Source: a bacterium (lineage in GTDB: Bacteria > Desulfobacterota > Binatia > HRBIN30 > CADEER01). Taken from it: 64,000 nucleotides of DNA. Made by a program: the position numbers and the translations under genes. The notes under the pieces are model-generated. The model was not told the DNA's origin, made no database searches, and worked only from the letters and a program-made list of their open reading frames with translations. Shown in pieces: positions 29,303 to 38,392 of the stretch. Positions within the stretch are counted from its first letter, which is position 1. Each line of letters starts with the position of its first letter. The stretch covers positions 62,001 to 126,000 of the forward strand of contig JAHBUY010000007.1 in assembly GCA_019637795.1 (NCBI GenBank), in the 5' to 3' direction.

Positions 29303-29983
29303 TTACCTCCGGCGATGGCGCGCCGCGGGGTGGCGGCGCGGCTCGATGCCCACGTAACGGAGCACCAGGGTGGTCAGCTCGCGGCGCAGCTCGGCGTCGC
29401 TGAGCGGACGCCCCTGGGCGCGCGTCTCCTCGATCAGGACGTGCTGCTGCATGATGGCGAAGGCGGTCTGGATCGCGAGCTCGATGGCGAGCCCGGGATC
29501 GGGGTGCGACATCTCGTCGCGGCGGGTGAGGAAGAGGGCGCTCAACCGCTCCTCGACAGTGCGTCGGAAGCGCAGGCCGCCCTCGAGCAGGACGGGATCC
29601 TGCAGCGCGTTGACCAGGAAGGCGGCGATGATCGGCCGCCGCTCGCGGGTGATCGACACCAGCTCGGCGACCGCCGCCTCGACGATGGTGGCGGTCGCGG
29701 CGTCGGCCCAGCGCGACGCGTCGGCGAGGCGCTCGACCCGCTGCATCAGCTCGAGGAAGTGGCGTTCCTCGAGGGCGCGCAGCAGCTCGTTCTTGTCGCG
29801 AAAGCGGGCATAGAAGCCACCCACCGAGGAGCCGGCGCGGCGCGCGATCTCGGGGATCGAGACGGCGTGGTGGCCCTTCTCGATGATCAGCTCCTCGGCC
29901 GCGTTGAGCAGCCGGCGCAGCGTCTCCTCGCTGCGCGCCTGCTTCGGCTCGCTGACCGTGCGGAGCTGTGCGACGTTCGCCAT
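29303..29983 (-). CDS. TetR-family transcriptional regulator
   Basis: This 226-residue regulator has the TetR helix-turn-helix near residues 18-62, with AISIPEIARRAGSSVGGFYARF-type spacing ending in the DKNEL segment, and an all-helical ligand domain. It is the first gene of a minus-strand operon with the diiron oxidase and SDR genes. A perfect 7-bp inverted repeat lies 11 bases before its start and very likely serves as its operator, giving autoregulation and control of the two enzymes. The ligand is probably the oxidase substrate or product; this is inference. Confidence 0.9.
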   Translation of the reverse strand: MANVAQLRTVSEPKQARSEETLRRLLNAAEELIIEKGHHAVSIPEIARRAGSSVGGFYARFRDKNELLRALEERHFLELMQRVERLADASRWADAATATIVEAAVAELVSITRERRPIIAAFLVNALQDPVLLEGGLRFRRTVEERLSALFLTRRDEMSHPDPGLAIELAIQTAFAIMQQHVLIEETRAQGRPLSDAELRRELTTLVLRYVGIEPRRHPAARHRRR

Positions 29984-29993
29984 CCCGAATCAG

Positions 29994-30036
29994 AATCCGA
30001 TTCGGATTCGTATATGAGAGGAAATGGCTTGTCGAG
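29994..30036 (-). promoter_or_regulatory. TetR operator GAATCCG-ATT-CGGATTC with adjacent promoter
   Basis: A perfect 7-bp inverted repeat with a 3-base spacer (29994-30010) sits 11 bases upstream of the TetR ATG. Read on the minus strand, TCGACA (30036-30031) and TATACG (30015-30010) make a possible -35/-10 pair with a short 15-base spacer. The -10 hexamer touches the operator, so bound repressor would block it. The operator is clear; the promoter assignment is weaker. Confidence 0.6.
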
Positions 30037-30099
30037 TGATTTCTGGCAGGTGCCACGGCCGTGGGGCGCCGCCTCCGCGATGCCCCACGGCCGTCGCCA

Positions 30100-31296
<1,197 letters not shown>

Positions 31297-31340
31297 GCGC
31301 GTCCTCCTTCGTTCGGGCGCTGTCTCTAACAGAGGGACAC

Positions 31341-31404
31341 CACGGATGACACGGATGTCACGGATGCTCCCGGATCGGATCGGTGCGGAGCCGTCTCATC
31401 CGTG
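31341..31404. repeat. Palindromic repeat remnant, CACGGATG type
   Basis: Three direct copies of CACGGATG (31341-31348, 31350-31357, 31359-31366) at 9-base spacing are followed 30 bases later by an inverted copy (31397-31404). It looks like an eroded or asymmetric member of the same repeat style. It lies between the acyl-CoA dehydrogenase start and the flavoprotein remnant. Confidence 0.65.
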
Positions 31405-31421
31405 TTCGATGTTCTGGGCGC

Positions 31422-31574
31422 TCACGGCGCCGGTCGCGGATCCACCAGCCAGGTCGGCAGCAGCTCCGACACCGTCGGATGGATCGACATCGCCCAGCGC
31501 GGGGTCTGCCATGGCCGGTCGGCGCGCAACATGGCGAGAACGCCGTGGATCGCCGCGTCGGAGCCGCGGGACGG
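31422..31574 (-). pseudogene. C-terminal remnant of a pyridine nucleotide-disulfide oxidoreductase
   Basis: The 50 residues before a TGA read SDAAIHGVLAMLRADRPWQ, then RWAMSIHPTVSELLPTWL. This matches the end of the dimerisation domain of mercuric reductase/dihydrolipoamide dehydrogenase-like flavoproteins, including the His-Pro-Thr active-site segment. An in-frame TGA lies at 31575-31577 and no start or upstream domain is present; the next 60 bases run straight into the sulfatase 3' end. It is therefore a decayed remnant of a gene of about 450 codons, whose body was deleted or replaced. Confidence 0.7.
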
Positions 31575-31635
31575 TCATCGCTGGGTCGCGCCCGTCGACG
31601 GCTCGCGTATCACCCGCCCGCGATGGTGGCGCTGC

Positions 31636-33912
31636 TCACTCGCGATGCAGCGCCGCCGCGGTGAGCTGGGCGGCGTCGGGGGGCGCGAGCGCCGGCACCT
31701 CGATGACGACGCGGTGGATGGTGCCGGCGAACGGGAAGGGAGGCTGGTAGTCGTCGCATACCGGAAAGCCGCGGTCGCGGCCGATCAGCAGGCCGGCGCC
31801 GCCGATCTGCCAGCGCATCGGCAGGCGGCGCGGCAGCGGGCCCTCGGCGACCGCGGTGCCGTCGACGAACAGGTGCAGCGTGCGGCCGGTGCGCGCCCAC
31901 TGGTACTCGGCGACCAGCGCGTGCCGGCCGGGGGCCAGCGCCGCTGGCGCGGTGAAGCGGAAGAGCTCGCCGAGGATGTTGAAGGCGACGACCGGCCGTC
32001 CGGCGACGAGGTAGAACGCCCAGCCGTTGCTCCAGTCGCCGAGGGCGCAGATGACGCCGCCGCTCCCGGCGGCGACCTCGACGTCGGCGAGCAGCCGGAA
32101 GCCGCCCCCCAGGGGCGGCAACGCGTCCTCCGACACCGGCCCGCCGCCCGGCAGCAGCACCGCCTGCCAGCGCGGTCCCCACGGCGCCGGTTCGAGCGCG
32201 CTGGCGCGACCGAGGAACGAATCGAGCAGCGGCAGGACGTTGTTGCGCCCCGCCTCCACCCACCACAGCTCCTGCAGGGCGCGCAGCCGATCGGGGTGCT
32301 GCGCGCCGATGTCGTGGGCCTCGGCGAAGTCGGTGCCGAGGTCGAACAGCGCCCAGTGGTCCTGGTCGAAGTCGCTGCTGCCCGACACCTGCTCGCGCTC
32401 GACGGTGAGCTGCGGGCCGACGTGGTCGGTCGTCGCCTTCCAGCCGTCGTGGTAGATGGCGCGGCTGCCGAGCATCTCGAAGTACTGGGTGCGGCGCGGC
32501 GCCGGCGCGCCCGGCGACTCGAGGACCGGCAGCAGCGAGGCGCCGTCGATCGGCTGCTGGGCGACGCCGTCGACGACCTCGGGCGCGGCGATGCCGGCGG
32601 CCTCGAGCACCGTCGGCATGACGTCCACGGCGTGACAGAACTGCGGCCGGATGGCGCCGCGGTCGGCGATGCGCCGCGGCCAGCGGGCGATCAGCGGCGT
32701 GCGCACGCCGCCCAGCCAGGCATAGCGCTTCCACAGGCGGAGCGGGGTGTTGCCGGCCCAGGCCCAGCCCCAGGCGTAGTGGTTGTAGGCGCGGAAGCCG
32801 CCGAGATCGTCGATGCGGCGCAGCGTGTCGTCGAGCTCGTCGACGCGATCGTGGATGAAACGGTGCTCGTTGAAGGAGCCGATCGGCCCGCCCTCGGCGC
32901 TGGCGCCGTTGTCGGAGAGCAGCAGGACCAGGGTGTCGTCGAGCGCGTCGACGCGCTCCAGGAAGGCGAGCAGGCGGCCGATCTGCGCGTCGGTGTGGGC
33001 GAGGAAACCGGCGAAGGCTTCCATCATGCGGGCGTAGAGGCGCCGCTGATCGGCGGGCAGCGCGGTCCATTCGGGGATCCACGCCGGCCGCTCGCTCAGC
33101 GTCGTGCCGGCGGGGACGACGCCCGTGGCGAGCTGACGGGCGAAGGTGTCGGCGCGGAAGGCCTCCCAGCCGGCGTCGAAGCGGCCGGCGAAGCGGTCGA
33201 TCCACTGCCGCGGCGCCTGGTGCGGCGCGTGCATCGCGCCGGGCGCGAAGTAGCAGAAGAACGGCTTGGCCGGCGTCGCCTGGCGCTGGTCGTGGATGAG
33301 GCGGATGGCCTGATCGGCGAGGTCCTCGGTGAGGTGATAGCCCTCCTCGGGACGGCGCGGCGGCTCGAGGAAGCCGTTGTCGCGCACCAGCTCGGGCGTC
33401 CACTGGTTGGTGTCGCCATTGAGGAAGCCGTAGTAGCGCTCGAAGCCGAGGCCGAGCGGCCAGTGATCGAACGGGCCCGAGGCCGACTGCTCCCAGCGCG
33501 GCGCGAGGTGCCACTTGCCGACCGCGAAGGTGCTGTAGCCGGCGTCGCGCAGCAGGCGGGGCAGGGCGGCGGCGCTGCGCGGGATGCGCGCGTTGTAGCC
33601 GGGAAGCCCGATGGGAATGTCGGTGAGGAAGCCCATGCCGACGGCGTGGTGGTTGCGGCCGGTGAGCACGCAGGCGCGGGTCGGCGAGCAGAGGGCGGTG
33701 ACGTGGAAGTGGTTGAAGCGCAGGCCGTCCGCCGCCAGGGCGTCGATGGCCGGGGTCTCGACGCCGCCGCCGAAGCAGCCGAGCTGGGCGAAGCCGAGGT
33801 CGTCGAGGACGATGAGGAGCACGTTCGGCGCGCCGGCCGGCGGTCGCCGCGGCGGTGGAAAGGAAACGGCGGAGTCCGCCATGGTGCGGCCGAGGGTCTG
33901 GCGTGTTGGCAT
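31636..33912 (-). CDS. Arylsulfatase with C-terminal beta-sandwich-like extension
   Basis: This 758-residue type I sulfatase hydrolyses sulfate esters. The formylglycine signature CSPTR begins at Cys75, which must be converted by a maturase. NVLLIVLDDLGFAQLG supplies metal aspartates, and VGKWHLAP and LLLSDNGAS are also present. Residues after about 600 form a LamG/concanavalin-like module (WAFYLVAGRPVVAFN...LHLFVDGT), as in large AtsA-type arylsulfatases. No signal peptide is apparent. Met11 (33882) is an alternative start. It is divergent from a TetR gene with a palindrome at its start. Confidence 0.92.
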   Translation of the reverse strand: MPTRQTLGRTMADSAVSFPPPRRPPAGAPNVLLIVLDDLGFAQLGCFGGGVETPAIDALAADGLRFNHFHVTALCSPTRACVLTGRNHHAVGMGFLTDIPIGLPGYNARIPRSAAALPRLLRDAGYSTFAVGKWHLAPRWEQSASGPFDHWPLGLGFERYYGFLNGDTNQWTPELVRDNGFLEPPRRPEEGYHLTEDLADQAIRLIHDQRQATPAKPFFCYFAPGAMHAPHQAPRQWIDRFAGRFDAGWEAFRADTFARQLATGVVPAGTTLSERPAWIPEWTALPADQRRLYARMMEAFAGFLAHTDAQIGRLLAFLERVDALDDTLVLLLSDNGASAEGGPIGSFNEHRFIHDRVDELDDTLRRIDDLGGFRAYNHYAWGWAWAGNTPLRLWKRYAWLGGVRTPLIARWPRRIADRGAIRPQFCHAVDVMPTVLEAAGIAAPEVVDGVAQQPIDGASLLPVLESPGAPAPRRTQYFEMLGSRAIYHDGWKATTDHVGPQLTVEREQVSGSSDFDQDHWALFDLGTDFAEAHDIGAQHPDRLRALQELWWVEAGRNNVLPLLDSFLGRASALEPAPWGPRWQAVLLPGGGPVSEDALPPLGGGFRLLADVEVAAGSGGVICALGDWSNGWAFYLVAGRPVVAFNILGELFRFTAPAALAPGRHALVAEYQWARTGRTLHLFVDGTAVAEGPLPRRLPMRWQIGGAGLLIGRDRGFPVCDDYQPPFPFAGTIHRVVIEVPALAPPDAAQLTAAALHRE

Positions 33913-34002
33913 GCGCCCTCATAGGACTTCGCGCTCGGATGACTCAACCGCGCCGGGCGCGAGATTTTTTTCGCCACCGTCTGGACAGAACCGGTCGGGA
34001 AT

Positions 34003-34022
34003 TGTACGGACCAGTACGTACA
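34003..34022 (+). promoter_or_regulatory. Palindrome TGTACG-N8-CGTACA at a TetR start codon
   Basis: Perfect 6-base arms (34003-34008 and 34017-34022) flank an 8-base spacer. The last base of the site is the first base of the TetR ATG. This is the expected geometry for an autoregulatory TetR operator. A TGGACA (33982-33987) with 17-base spacing to TACGGA inside the palindrome is a weak promoter candidate. The site could also affect the sulfatase gene on the other strand, 90-120 bases away. Confidence 0.55.
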
Positions 34023-34732
34023 TGAAGCGCGGGCGCTACCAGAAGAGCGACATCAGCCGTGAGCGGATCCTCGAAGCCGCCAGCGCGGTGTTCGCGACCC
34101 GCGGCTACGCGGGCGCCGGTGTGGATCGGCTGGCGGAGCGCTCGGGAATCGCCAAGACCGCCATCTACTACCATTTCGGCAACAAGGAGGGGCTGCTGGC
34201 GGCGGTCCTGGAACGGGCGGCGACGCAGTGGATCGACGCCATCCAGTCGGCCGCCAGCGAGGGCGGCGATCCGCTGCAGCGCCTGGACCGCGCCCTCGCC
34301 GGCATGCGCGCCATGCTCGAGGAGCGGCCGTGGATCTACAAGCTGTTCCAGATCCTGGCGCTCGAGGTGGCGGACGAGAAGCCGGAGATCCGCGCCACCC
34401 TGCGCGCCATCCTCGACAAGGCGCGCACCGCGATCGTCGACGGCATGCGCGAGGCGCTCGGCACCTCGGTGCCCGGCGGCGAGCTGATCGCCAGCACCAT
34501 GTTGGCGATGCTCGACGGCATCTCGCTCGGCATGCAGATCGACGACACGCTGTCCCTCGACGAGAGCTTCAGCGAGCTGCGGCGCCTCGTCGCCTTCATG
34601 GTGACGACCAGGCTGAATCCGGAGCTGGCGCGGCTGTTCGAGCAGCCGCTCGAGTCGCTGCGCTCGGCGGCGCCGCCGAGCCCGCAGCAGGGAGACACGA
34701 ACGATGAGCGCAGTGGCCAGTCTGAGCGGTGA
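34022..34732 (+). CDS. TetR-family transcriptional regulator
   Basis: This 236-residue regulator has an N-terminal helix-turn-helix (GVDRLAERSGIAKTAIYYHF) followed by GNKEGLLAAV, the standard TetR layout, and a helical ligand domain. The ATG at 34022 overlaps the palindromic operator candidate, so it is probably autoregulated. The AurF-like oxygenase gene starts inside its 3' end (29-base overlap), which ties the two together. It is divergent from the arylsulfatase gene. Confidence 0.9.
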   Translation: MKRGRYQKSDISRERILEAASAVFATRGYAGAGVDRLAERSGIAKTAIYYHFGNKEGLLAAVLERAATQWIDAIQSAASEGGDPLQRLDRALAGMRAMLEERPWIYKLFQILALEVADEKPEIRATLRAILDKARTAIVDGMREALGTSVPGGELIASTMLAMLDGISLGMQIDDTLSLDESFSELRRLVAFMVTTRLNPELARLFEQPLESLRSAAPPSPQQGDTNDERSGQSER

Positions 34733-35690
34733 GCTGCCGCAGGAGGAACGGGCGCGCGTCGATGCCGAGGAGGCGTACCGGCGGCTGCTCGCCCGCCTCT
34801 CGCACCAGTCGGTGGTGAAGCACTACGACGCCTACGCCGACGTGCCCTGGGACGATCCCGCCTTCGCCATCGATGCGGAGGATCCGCGCTGGGAGCTGAG
34901 CGAGCGGGATCCGCTCGGCGCCACCGCCTGGTACCGGGCGCAGCCGGCGCCGATCCGCGCCCGCATCGGCCTGCACATGATCGCCACCTTCGCCCGCATC
35001 GGCTGGCAGTTCGAGAGCGTCCTGAAGCGCGGCCTGCTGGAATTCGCCCTCCGCCTGCCGGAGAACGCGCCGGAGTTCCGCTACTGCTACCACGAGGTGA
35101 TCGAGGAGGCGCAGCACTCGCTGATCTTCCACGAGTTCGTGCAGCGCACCGGCCTGGCGACCCGCCCGCCGCGCATCCTCGGCGTCGGCGACCGCCTGGT
35201 GGTCGGCTTCGCGCGCCGCTTTCCGGAGCTGTTCTTCTTCTTCGTCCTCGCCGGCGAGGATCCGATCGACTACACGCAGCGCGAGATGCTGCAGGGCGAG
35301 CGCGCGCTGCACCCGCTGCTCGAGCGCATCAGCCGCATCCACGTCACCGAGGAGGCGCGCCACATCGCCTTCGCGCGCCACTACCTGCGCCGCAACGTGC
35401 CGAAGCTGCGCGGGCCGAAGCTGTTCATCCTGCGCCTGCGCACGGCGATCGTGATGACCATCGCCTCGCGCATGATGAGCCGGCCATCGCGGCACGTGGT
35501 GCGCACCTACGGCATTCCAGCGGAGGTGCTGCGCGAGGCCTACGGTCCGGGTTCGAAGGGCGCCGACTACATCAAGCGCGCCCTCTTCAAGCCGCGCGAG
35601 CTGTGCTGGGAGCTGGGGGTGCTGAACGAGCGCTGGGCCGGGCTCTGGAAGCGGCTCGGCATCTACGCCCCCGCGGGCTCTCCCGTCTGA
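34704..35690 (+). CDS. AurF-like diiron oxygenase (p-aminobenzoate N-oxygenase family)
   Basis: This 328-residue diiron protein has Glu104, Glu135-x-x-His138 (EEAQH), His213 and Glu217-x-x-His220 (EEARH) in the pattern of AurF/CmlI-type N-oxygenases. AurF oxidises arylamines to nitro compounds, and related proteins hydroxylate carbon. Here the substrate is unknown. The start codon lies within the regulator gene, implying translational coupling. It is distinct in sequence from the R2-like diiron protein at 28191, so the region carries two unrelated diiron oxygenases, each paired with its own TetR. Confidence 0.82.
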   Translation: MSAVASLSGELPQEERARVDAEEAYRRLLARLSHQSVVKHYDAYADVPWDDPAFAIDAEDPRWELSERDPLGATAWYRAQPAPIRARIGLHMIATFARIGWQFESVLKRGLLEFALRLPENAPEFRYCYHEVIEEAQHSLIFHEFVQRTGLATRPPRILGVGDRLVVGFARRFPELFFFFVLAGEDPIDYTQREMLQGERALHPLLERISRIHVTEEARHIAFARHYLRRNVPKLRGPKLFILRLRTAIVMTIASRMMSRPSRHVVRTYGIPAEVLREAYGPGSKGADYIKRALFKPRELCWELGVLNERWAGLWKRLGIYAPAGSPV

Positions 35691-35697
35691 GATCACA

Positions 35698-35770
35698 CGG
35701 CGGCCGCCGACTTGCCCGCGACGGCCGCCGCCCGAACCGCCCGCGGCGTACCCCCTTGCGCCGCGGGCGG
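35698..35770. terminator. Two strong hairpins between convergent genes
   Basis: The first hairpin has 9-bp arms (35698-35706 and 35722-35730). The second has perfect 12-bp arms (35737-35748 and 35759-35770) with a 10-base loop. Together they fill the 81-base gap between the AurF-like gene and the convergent helicase gene. They lack T tracts on either strand but are the strongest stem-loops in the window. Confidence 0.6.
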
Positions 35771-35771
35771 G

Positions 35772-38312
35772 TCAAAAGACCGGTGGCGGCGGCGCGCCGC
35801 GGGCGAAGAACGCCTCGACCTCGGCCAGCACCTGACGGGTGGGGCCGATCACCCGGCGCGCCGGCGGCAGCGAGGCGAGGAACACCTGGCCGTAGGCCTT
35901 GCTGGCGATGCGGCTGTCGAGGATCACGACGCAGCCGCGATCGCTGCGGCTGCGGATGAGGCGGCCGAAGCCCTGTTGCAGCTTGATCGCCGCCTGCGGC
36001 ACGGTGTGCTCGGCGAACGGATCGCCGCCGCGCTCGGCGATCGCCTCGACCCGCGCTTCCTCCAGCGGTTCGCTGGGGACGCGAAAGGGCAGGCGGGCGA
36101 TGACGACGCAGCGCAGCGCGTCGCCGCGCACGTCGACGCCCTCCCAGAAGCTGTCGGTCGCGAACAGCACCGCCCGCGGATCGGCGGCGAAGCGGCGGAG
36201 CAGCATCTGGCGGCTGAGCTCGCCCTGGCGCAGCGGCAGATAGCCGCCGGCGCGCAGCCCGTTGGCGAGCTCGAACCAGGCGCGGTTGAGCGCCGCATAC
36301 GAGGTGAAGAGCAGGAAGGTGCCGCCGCGGGTGGCGGCCAGGACGTGGCGCATGGCGTCGTGGCTGGCGGCGTCGTGGCCGGCGGCGTTCGGCTCCGGCA
36401 GGTCGGCGGGGACGACGAGCAGCGCCTGGCGCGCGAAGGCGAACGGCGAAGCGACCCGCAGGGTGTCGACGCGCTCCGGCAGGCGCACCCGGTCGATGCC
36501 GACGCGCTGGTGCAGGAAGTCGAAGCGCCCGTTCACGGTCAGCGTCGCCGAGGTGAGCACCGCGGTCGCGAAGGGGTCGAAGAGCGCCGCCGCGAGCTGG
36601 GCGCCGACGGCGATCGGCGCCCGGTGCAGCGACAGGCTGACGGCGCCGTTGGCGCGCTGGCGGCGCTCGATCCAGGCGCAGTGGCCGCGGGCGTCCTCGG
36701 TGAAGTCGACCAGCGCCTCGGCGAGGGCGCGCAGCCGGTTGCCGACGGCGGCGAGCTCGGTGGCGAGATAGCGGATCTGCGGCGCGACGTGCTCGGAGAG
36801 CCGGTCGATGCGCTCGAGGACGCCCGCGAAGTCGCCCGCGAAGGCGTCGAGGGCGCGCGCGAGGCGGCCGGTGCGCTCCACCAGCTCGCGCCAGAAGGCG
36901 GTGTCGCGCACCGCCTCGGTGATCCGCAGCTTGGCGGCGCGCTCGTCGCCGCGGCGCAGGGGCAGGGCGTCGAAGGCGGCGCAGAGCGCGTCGAAGCAGT
37001 CGGTCGCCTCGGCGACGACGCTCGGACAGGCGGCGGCGAGGCGGCCGTCGATCCAGTGCGCGGCGCCGGTGGCGATCGGCTCGTCGGCGGCATCGTCGAC
37101 GGCATCGAGCGCCAGCGCCAGCGCCGGCAGGATGCCCTTGCCGGTCTGCCGCCGGCTCTGCAGGCGGCCGCAGGCGCGCTCGATCATCGCCAGGCTGGCC
37201 TGGGCGCCGAAGTAACTGGTGGCGACGTCCTCCAGGTGGTGCGCTTCGTCGATGATCACCCGGCCGCTGGGCGGCAGGACGCCGCTCTGGGTGTAATCGC
37301 CGACCTCGGCCCGCAGCGCCAGATCGGCCATCAGCAGGTGGTGGTTGGCGACCAGGATGTCGGCCGCCGCCGCGGCGCGGCGGGCGCTGTAGAAGAAGCA
37401 GCTCGAGTAGTAGGGACAGCGGGCGCGCAGGCAGTTGTCGTTCTCCGACACCACCTGCTCCCACACCTCCGGCCGCGGCCGCACCGCCAGATCGGCGAGG
37501 CTGCCGTCCGCGGTCTGCGTCGCCCACGCGAGCACCTGCCGCAGCTCGCCCAGCAGCTCGTCCTCGACCAGCAGCGTCGGCTGCGCTTCGGCCTGCGCCG
37601 CCTTGCGCTTGCAGAGGTAGTTGCCGCGGCCCTTGACCAGGGCGACGCGGGCCTCGAGCCCGGCGCGCTGGGTGAGCAGCGGCAGGTCCTTGTGCACGAG
37701 CTGCTCCTGCAGGTTGATGGTGTGGGTCGAGATCACCACCCGCTGCTGGTTGGCGCGGCTCCAGAGGATCGCCGGCACGAGGTAGGCGAGCGACTTGCCG
37801 GTGCCGGTGCCGGCCTCGACGCTGAGGATGCCGTCGTCGTTGAACGCCGTGGCCACGGCGCGCAGCATCGCCAACTGTTGCGGCCGCTCCTCGAAGCCGT
37901 CCAGCGCGGCGCCGACGGCGCCGTCGGCCGACAACAGCGCGGCGGCGGCGGCGGCGTCGACCGCGGCGGGCGTGGCCGGGCGGTGCGGTTCGACGACGAC
38001 GTAGACCCGGGCGACGGCATTGTCGACGAGGTAGGCGCCGACACCGCCGTTGCCGAGCGCGGAGGCGATCGAGAGGTCGGCATCCGACGGCCGCAGCACG
38101 CCGCTCGGGTGGTTGTGGATCACCACCTCGCCGGGGCGCGGCACCTGCAGGATCGCCGGCGCGGCGTGGCGGTTGCCGCGCGCCAGGATGCGGACGTCGC
38201 TGACCAGACCGTCGTCGCCGACGCTGCCGAGCGCGAACACCTCGTTGCCGCCGGCGTCCTCGATCGCGGCCCGCAGCGCCGCCGCCGCCGCATCGGTGAA
38301 CCGCTCCGGCAT
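35772..38312 (-). CDS. JAMM/RadC-like domain fused to a DinG/XPD-type helicase
   Basis: This is an 846-residue protein. Residues 1-110 form a JAMM-type metallo-domain with Glu24 and the exact H-x-H-x7-S-x2-D motif (His66, His68, Ser76, Asp79), in the HNHPSG style of RadC. The rest is a superfamily 2 iron-sulfur helicase: Walker A AGTGTGKS (Lys173), four cysteines of an Fe-S cluster (CKRK and NDNCLRARCPYYSSC), DEAHH, and a C-terminal SFWEGVD motif. It probably unwinds DNA or R-loops in repair. The JAMM part may be a metallopeptidase or only a binding module. Start is the ATG before PERFTDAAA. Confidence 0.88.
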   Translation of the reverse strand: MPERFTDAAAAALRAAIEDAGGNEVFALGSVGDDGLVSDVRILARGNRHAAPAILQVPRPGEVVIHNHPSGVLRPSDADLSIASALGNGGVGAYLVDNAVARVYVVVEPHRPATPAAVDAAAAAALLSADGAVGAALDGFEERPQQLAMLRAVATAFNDDGILSVEAGTGTGKSLAYLVPAILWSRANQQRVVISTHTINLQEQLVHKDLPLLTQRAGLEARVALVKGRGNYLCKRKAAQAEAQPTLLVEDELLGELRQVLAWATQTADGSLADLAVRPRPEVWEQVVSENDNCLRARCPYYSSCFFYSARRAAAAADILVANHHLLMADLALRAEVGDYTQSGVLPPSGRVIIDEAHHLEDVATSYFGAQASLAMIERACGRLQSRRQTGKGILPALALALDAVDDAADEPIATGAAHWIDGRLAAACPSVVAEATDCFDALCAAFDALPLRRGDERAAKLRITEAVRDTAFWRELVERTGRLARALDAFAGDFAGVLERIDRLSEHVAPQIRYLATELAAVGNRLRALAEALVDFTEDARGHCAWIERRQRANGAVSLSLHRAPIAVGAQLAAALFDPFATAVLTSATLTVNGRFDFLHQRVGIDRVRLPERVDTLRVASPFAFARQALLVVPADLPEPNAAGHDAASHDAMRHVLAATRGGTFLLFTSYAALNRAWFELANGLRAGGYLPLRQGELSRQMLLRRFAADPRAVLFATDSFWEGVDVRGDALRCVVIARLPFRVPSEPLEEARVEAIAERGGDPFAEHTVPQAAIKLQQGFGRLIRSRSDRGCVVILDSRIASKAYGQVFLASLPPARRVIGPTRQVLAEVEAFFARGAPPPPVF

Positions 38313-38323
38313 CGCGGCACTAA

Positions 38324-38380
38324 ACCACAGACGCCGGGAAGGACACAGAGGCCTCGCTGCCCTCGCCGATCCGCTGTGGT
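38324..38380. repeat. Repeat remnant with ACCACAG inverted ends
   Basis: ACCACAG (38324-38330) and its exact complement CTGTGGT (38374-38380) bound a 43-base centre that also contains GACACAGAGG (38342-38351). It resembles the CACAGA-type units of the other palindromic elements but is short. It occupies the gap between the divergent helicase and aguB genes, just before the aguB start. Confidence 0.5.
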
Positions 38381-38392
38381 ACAGAGCGACCC

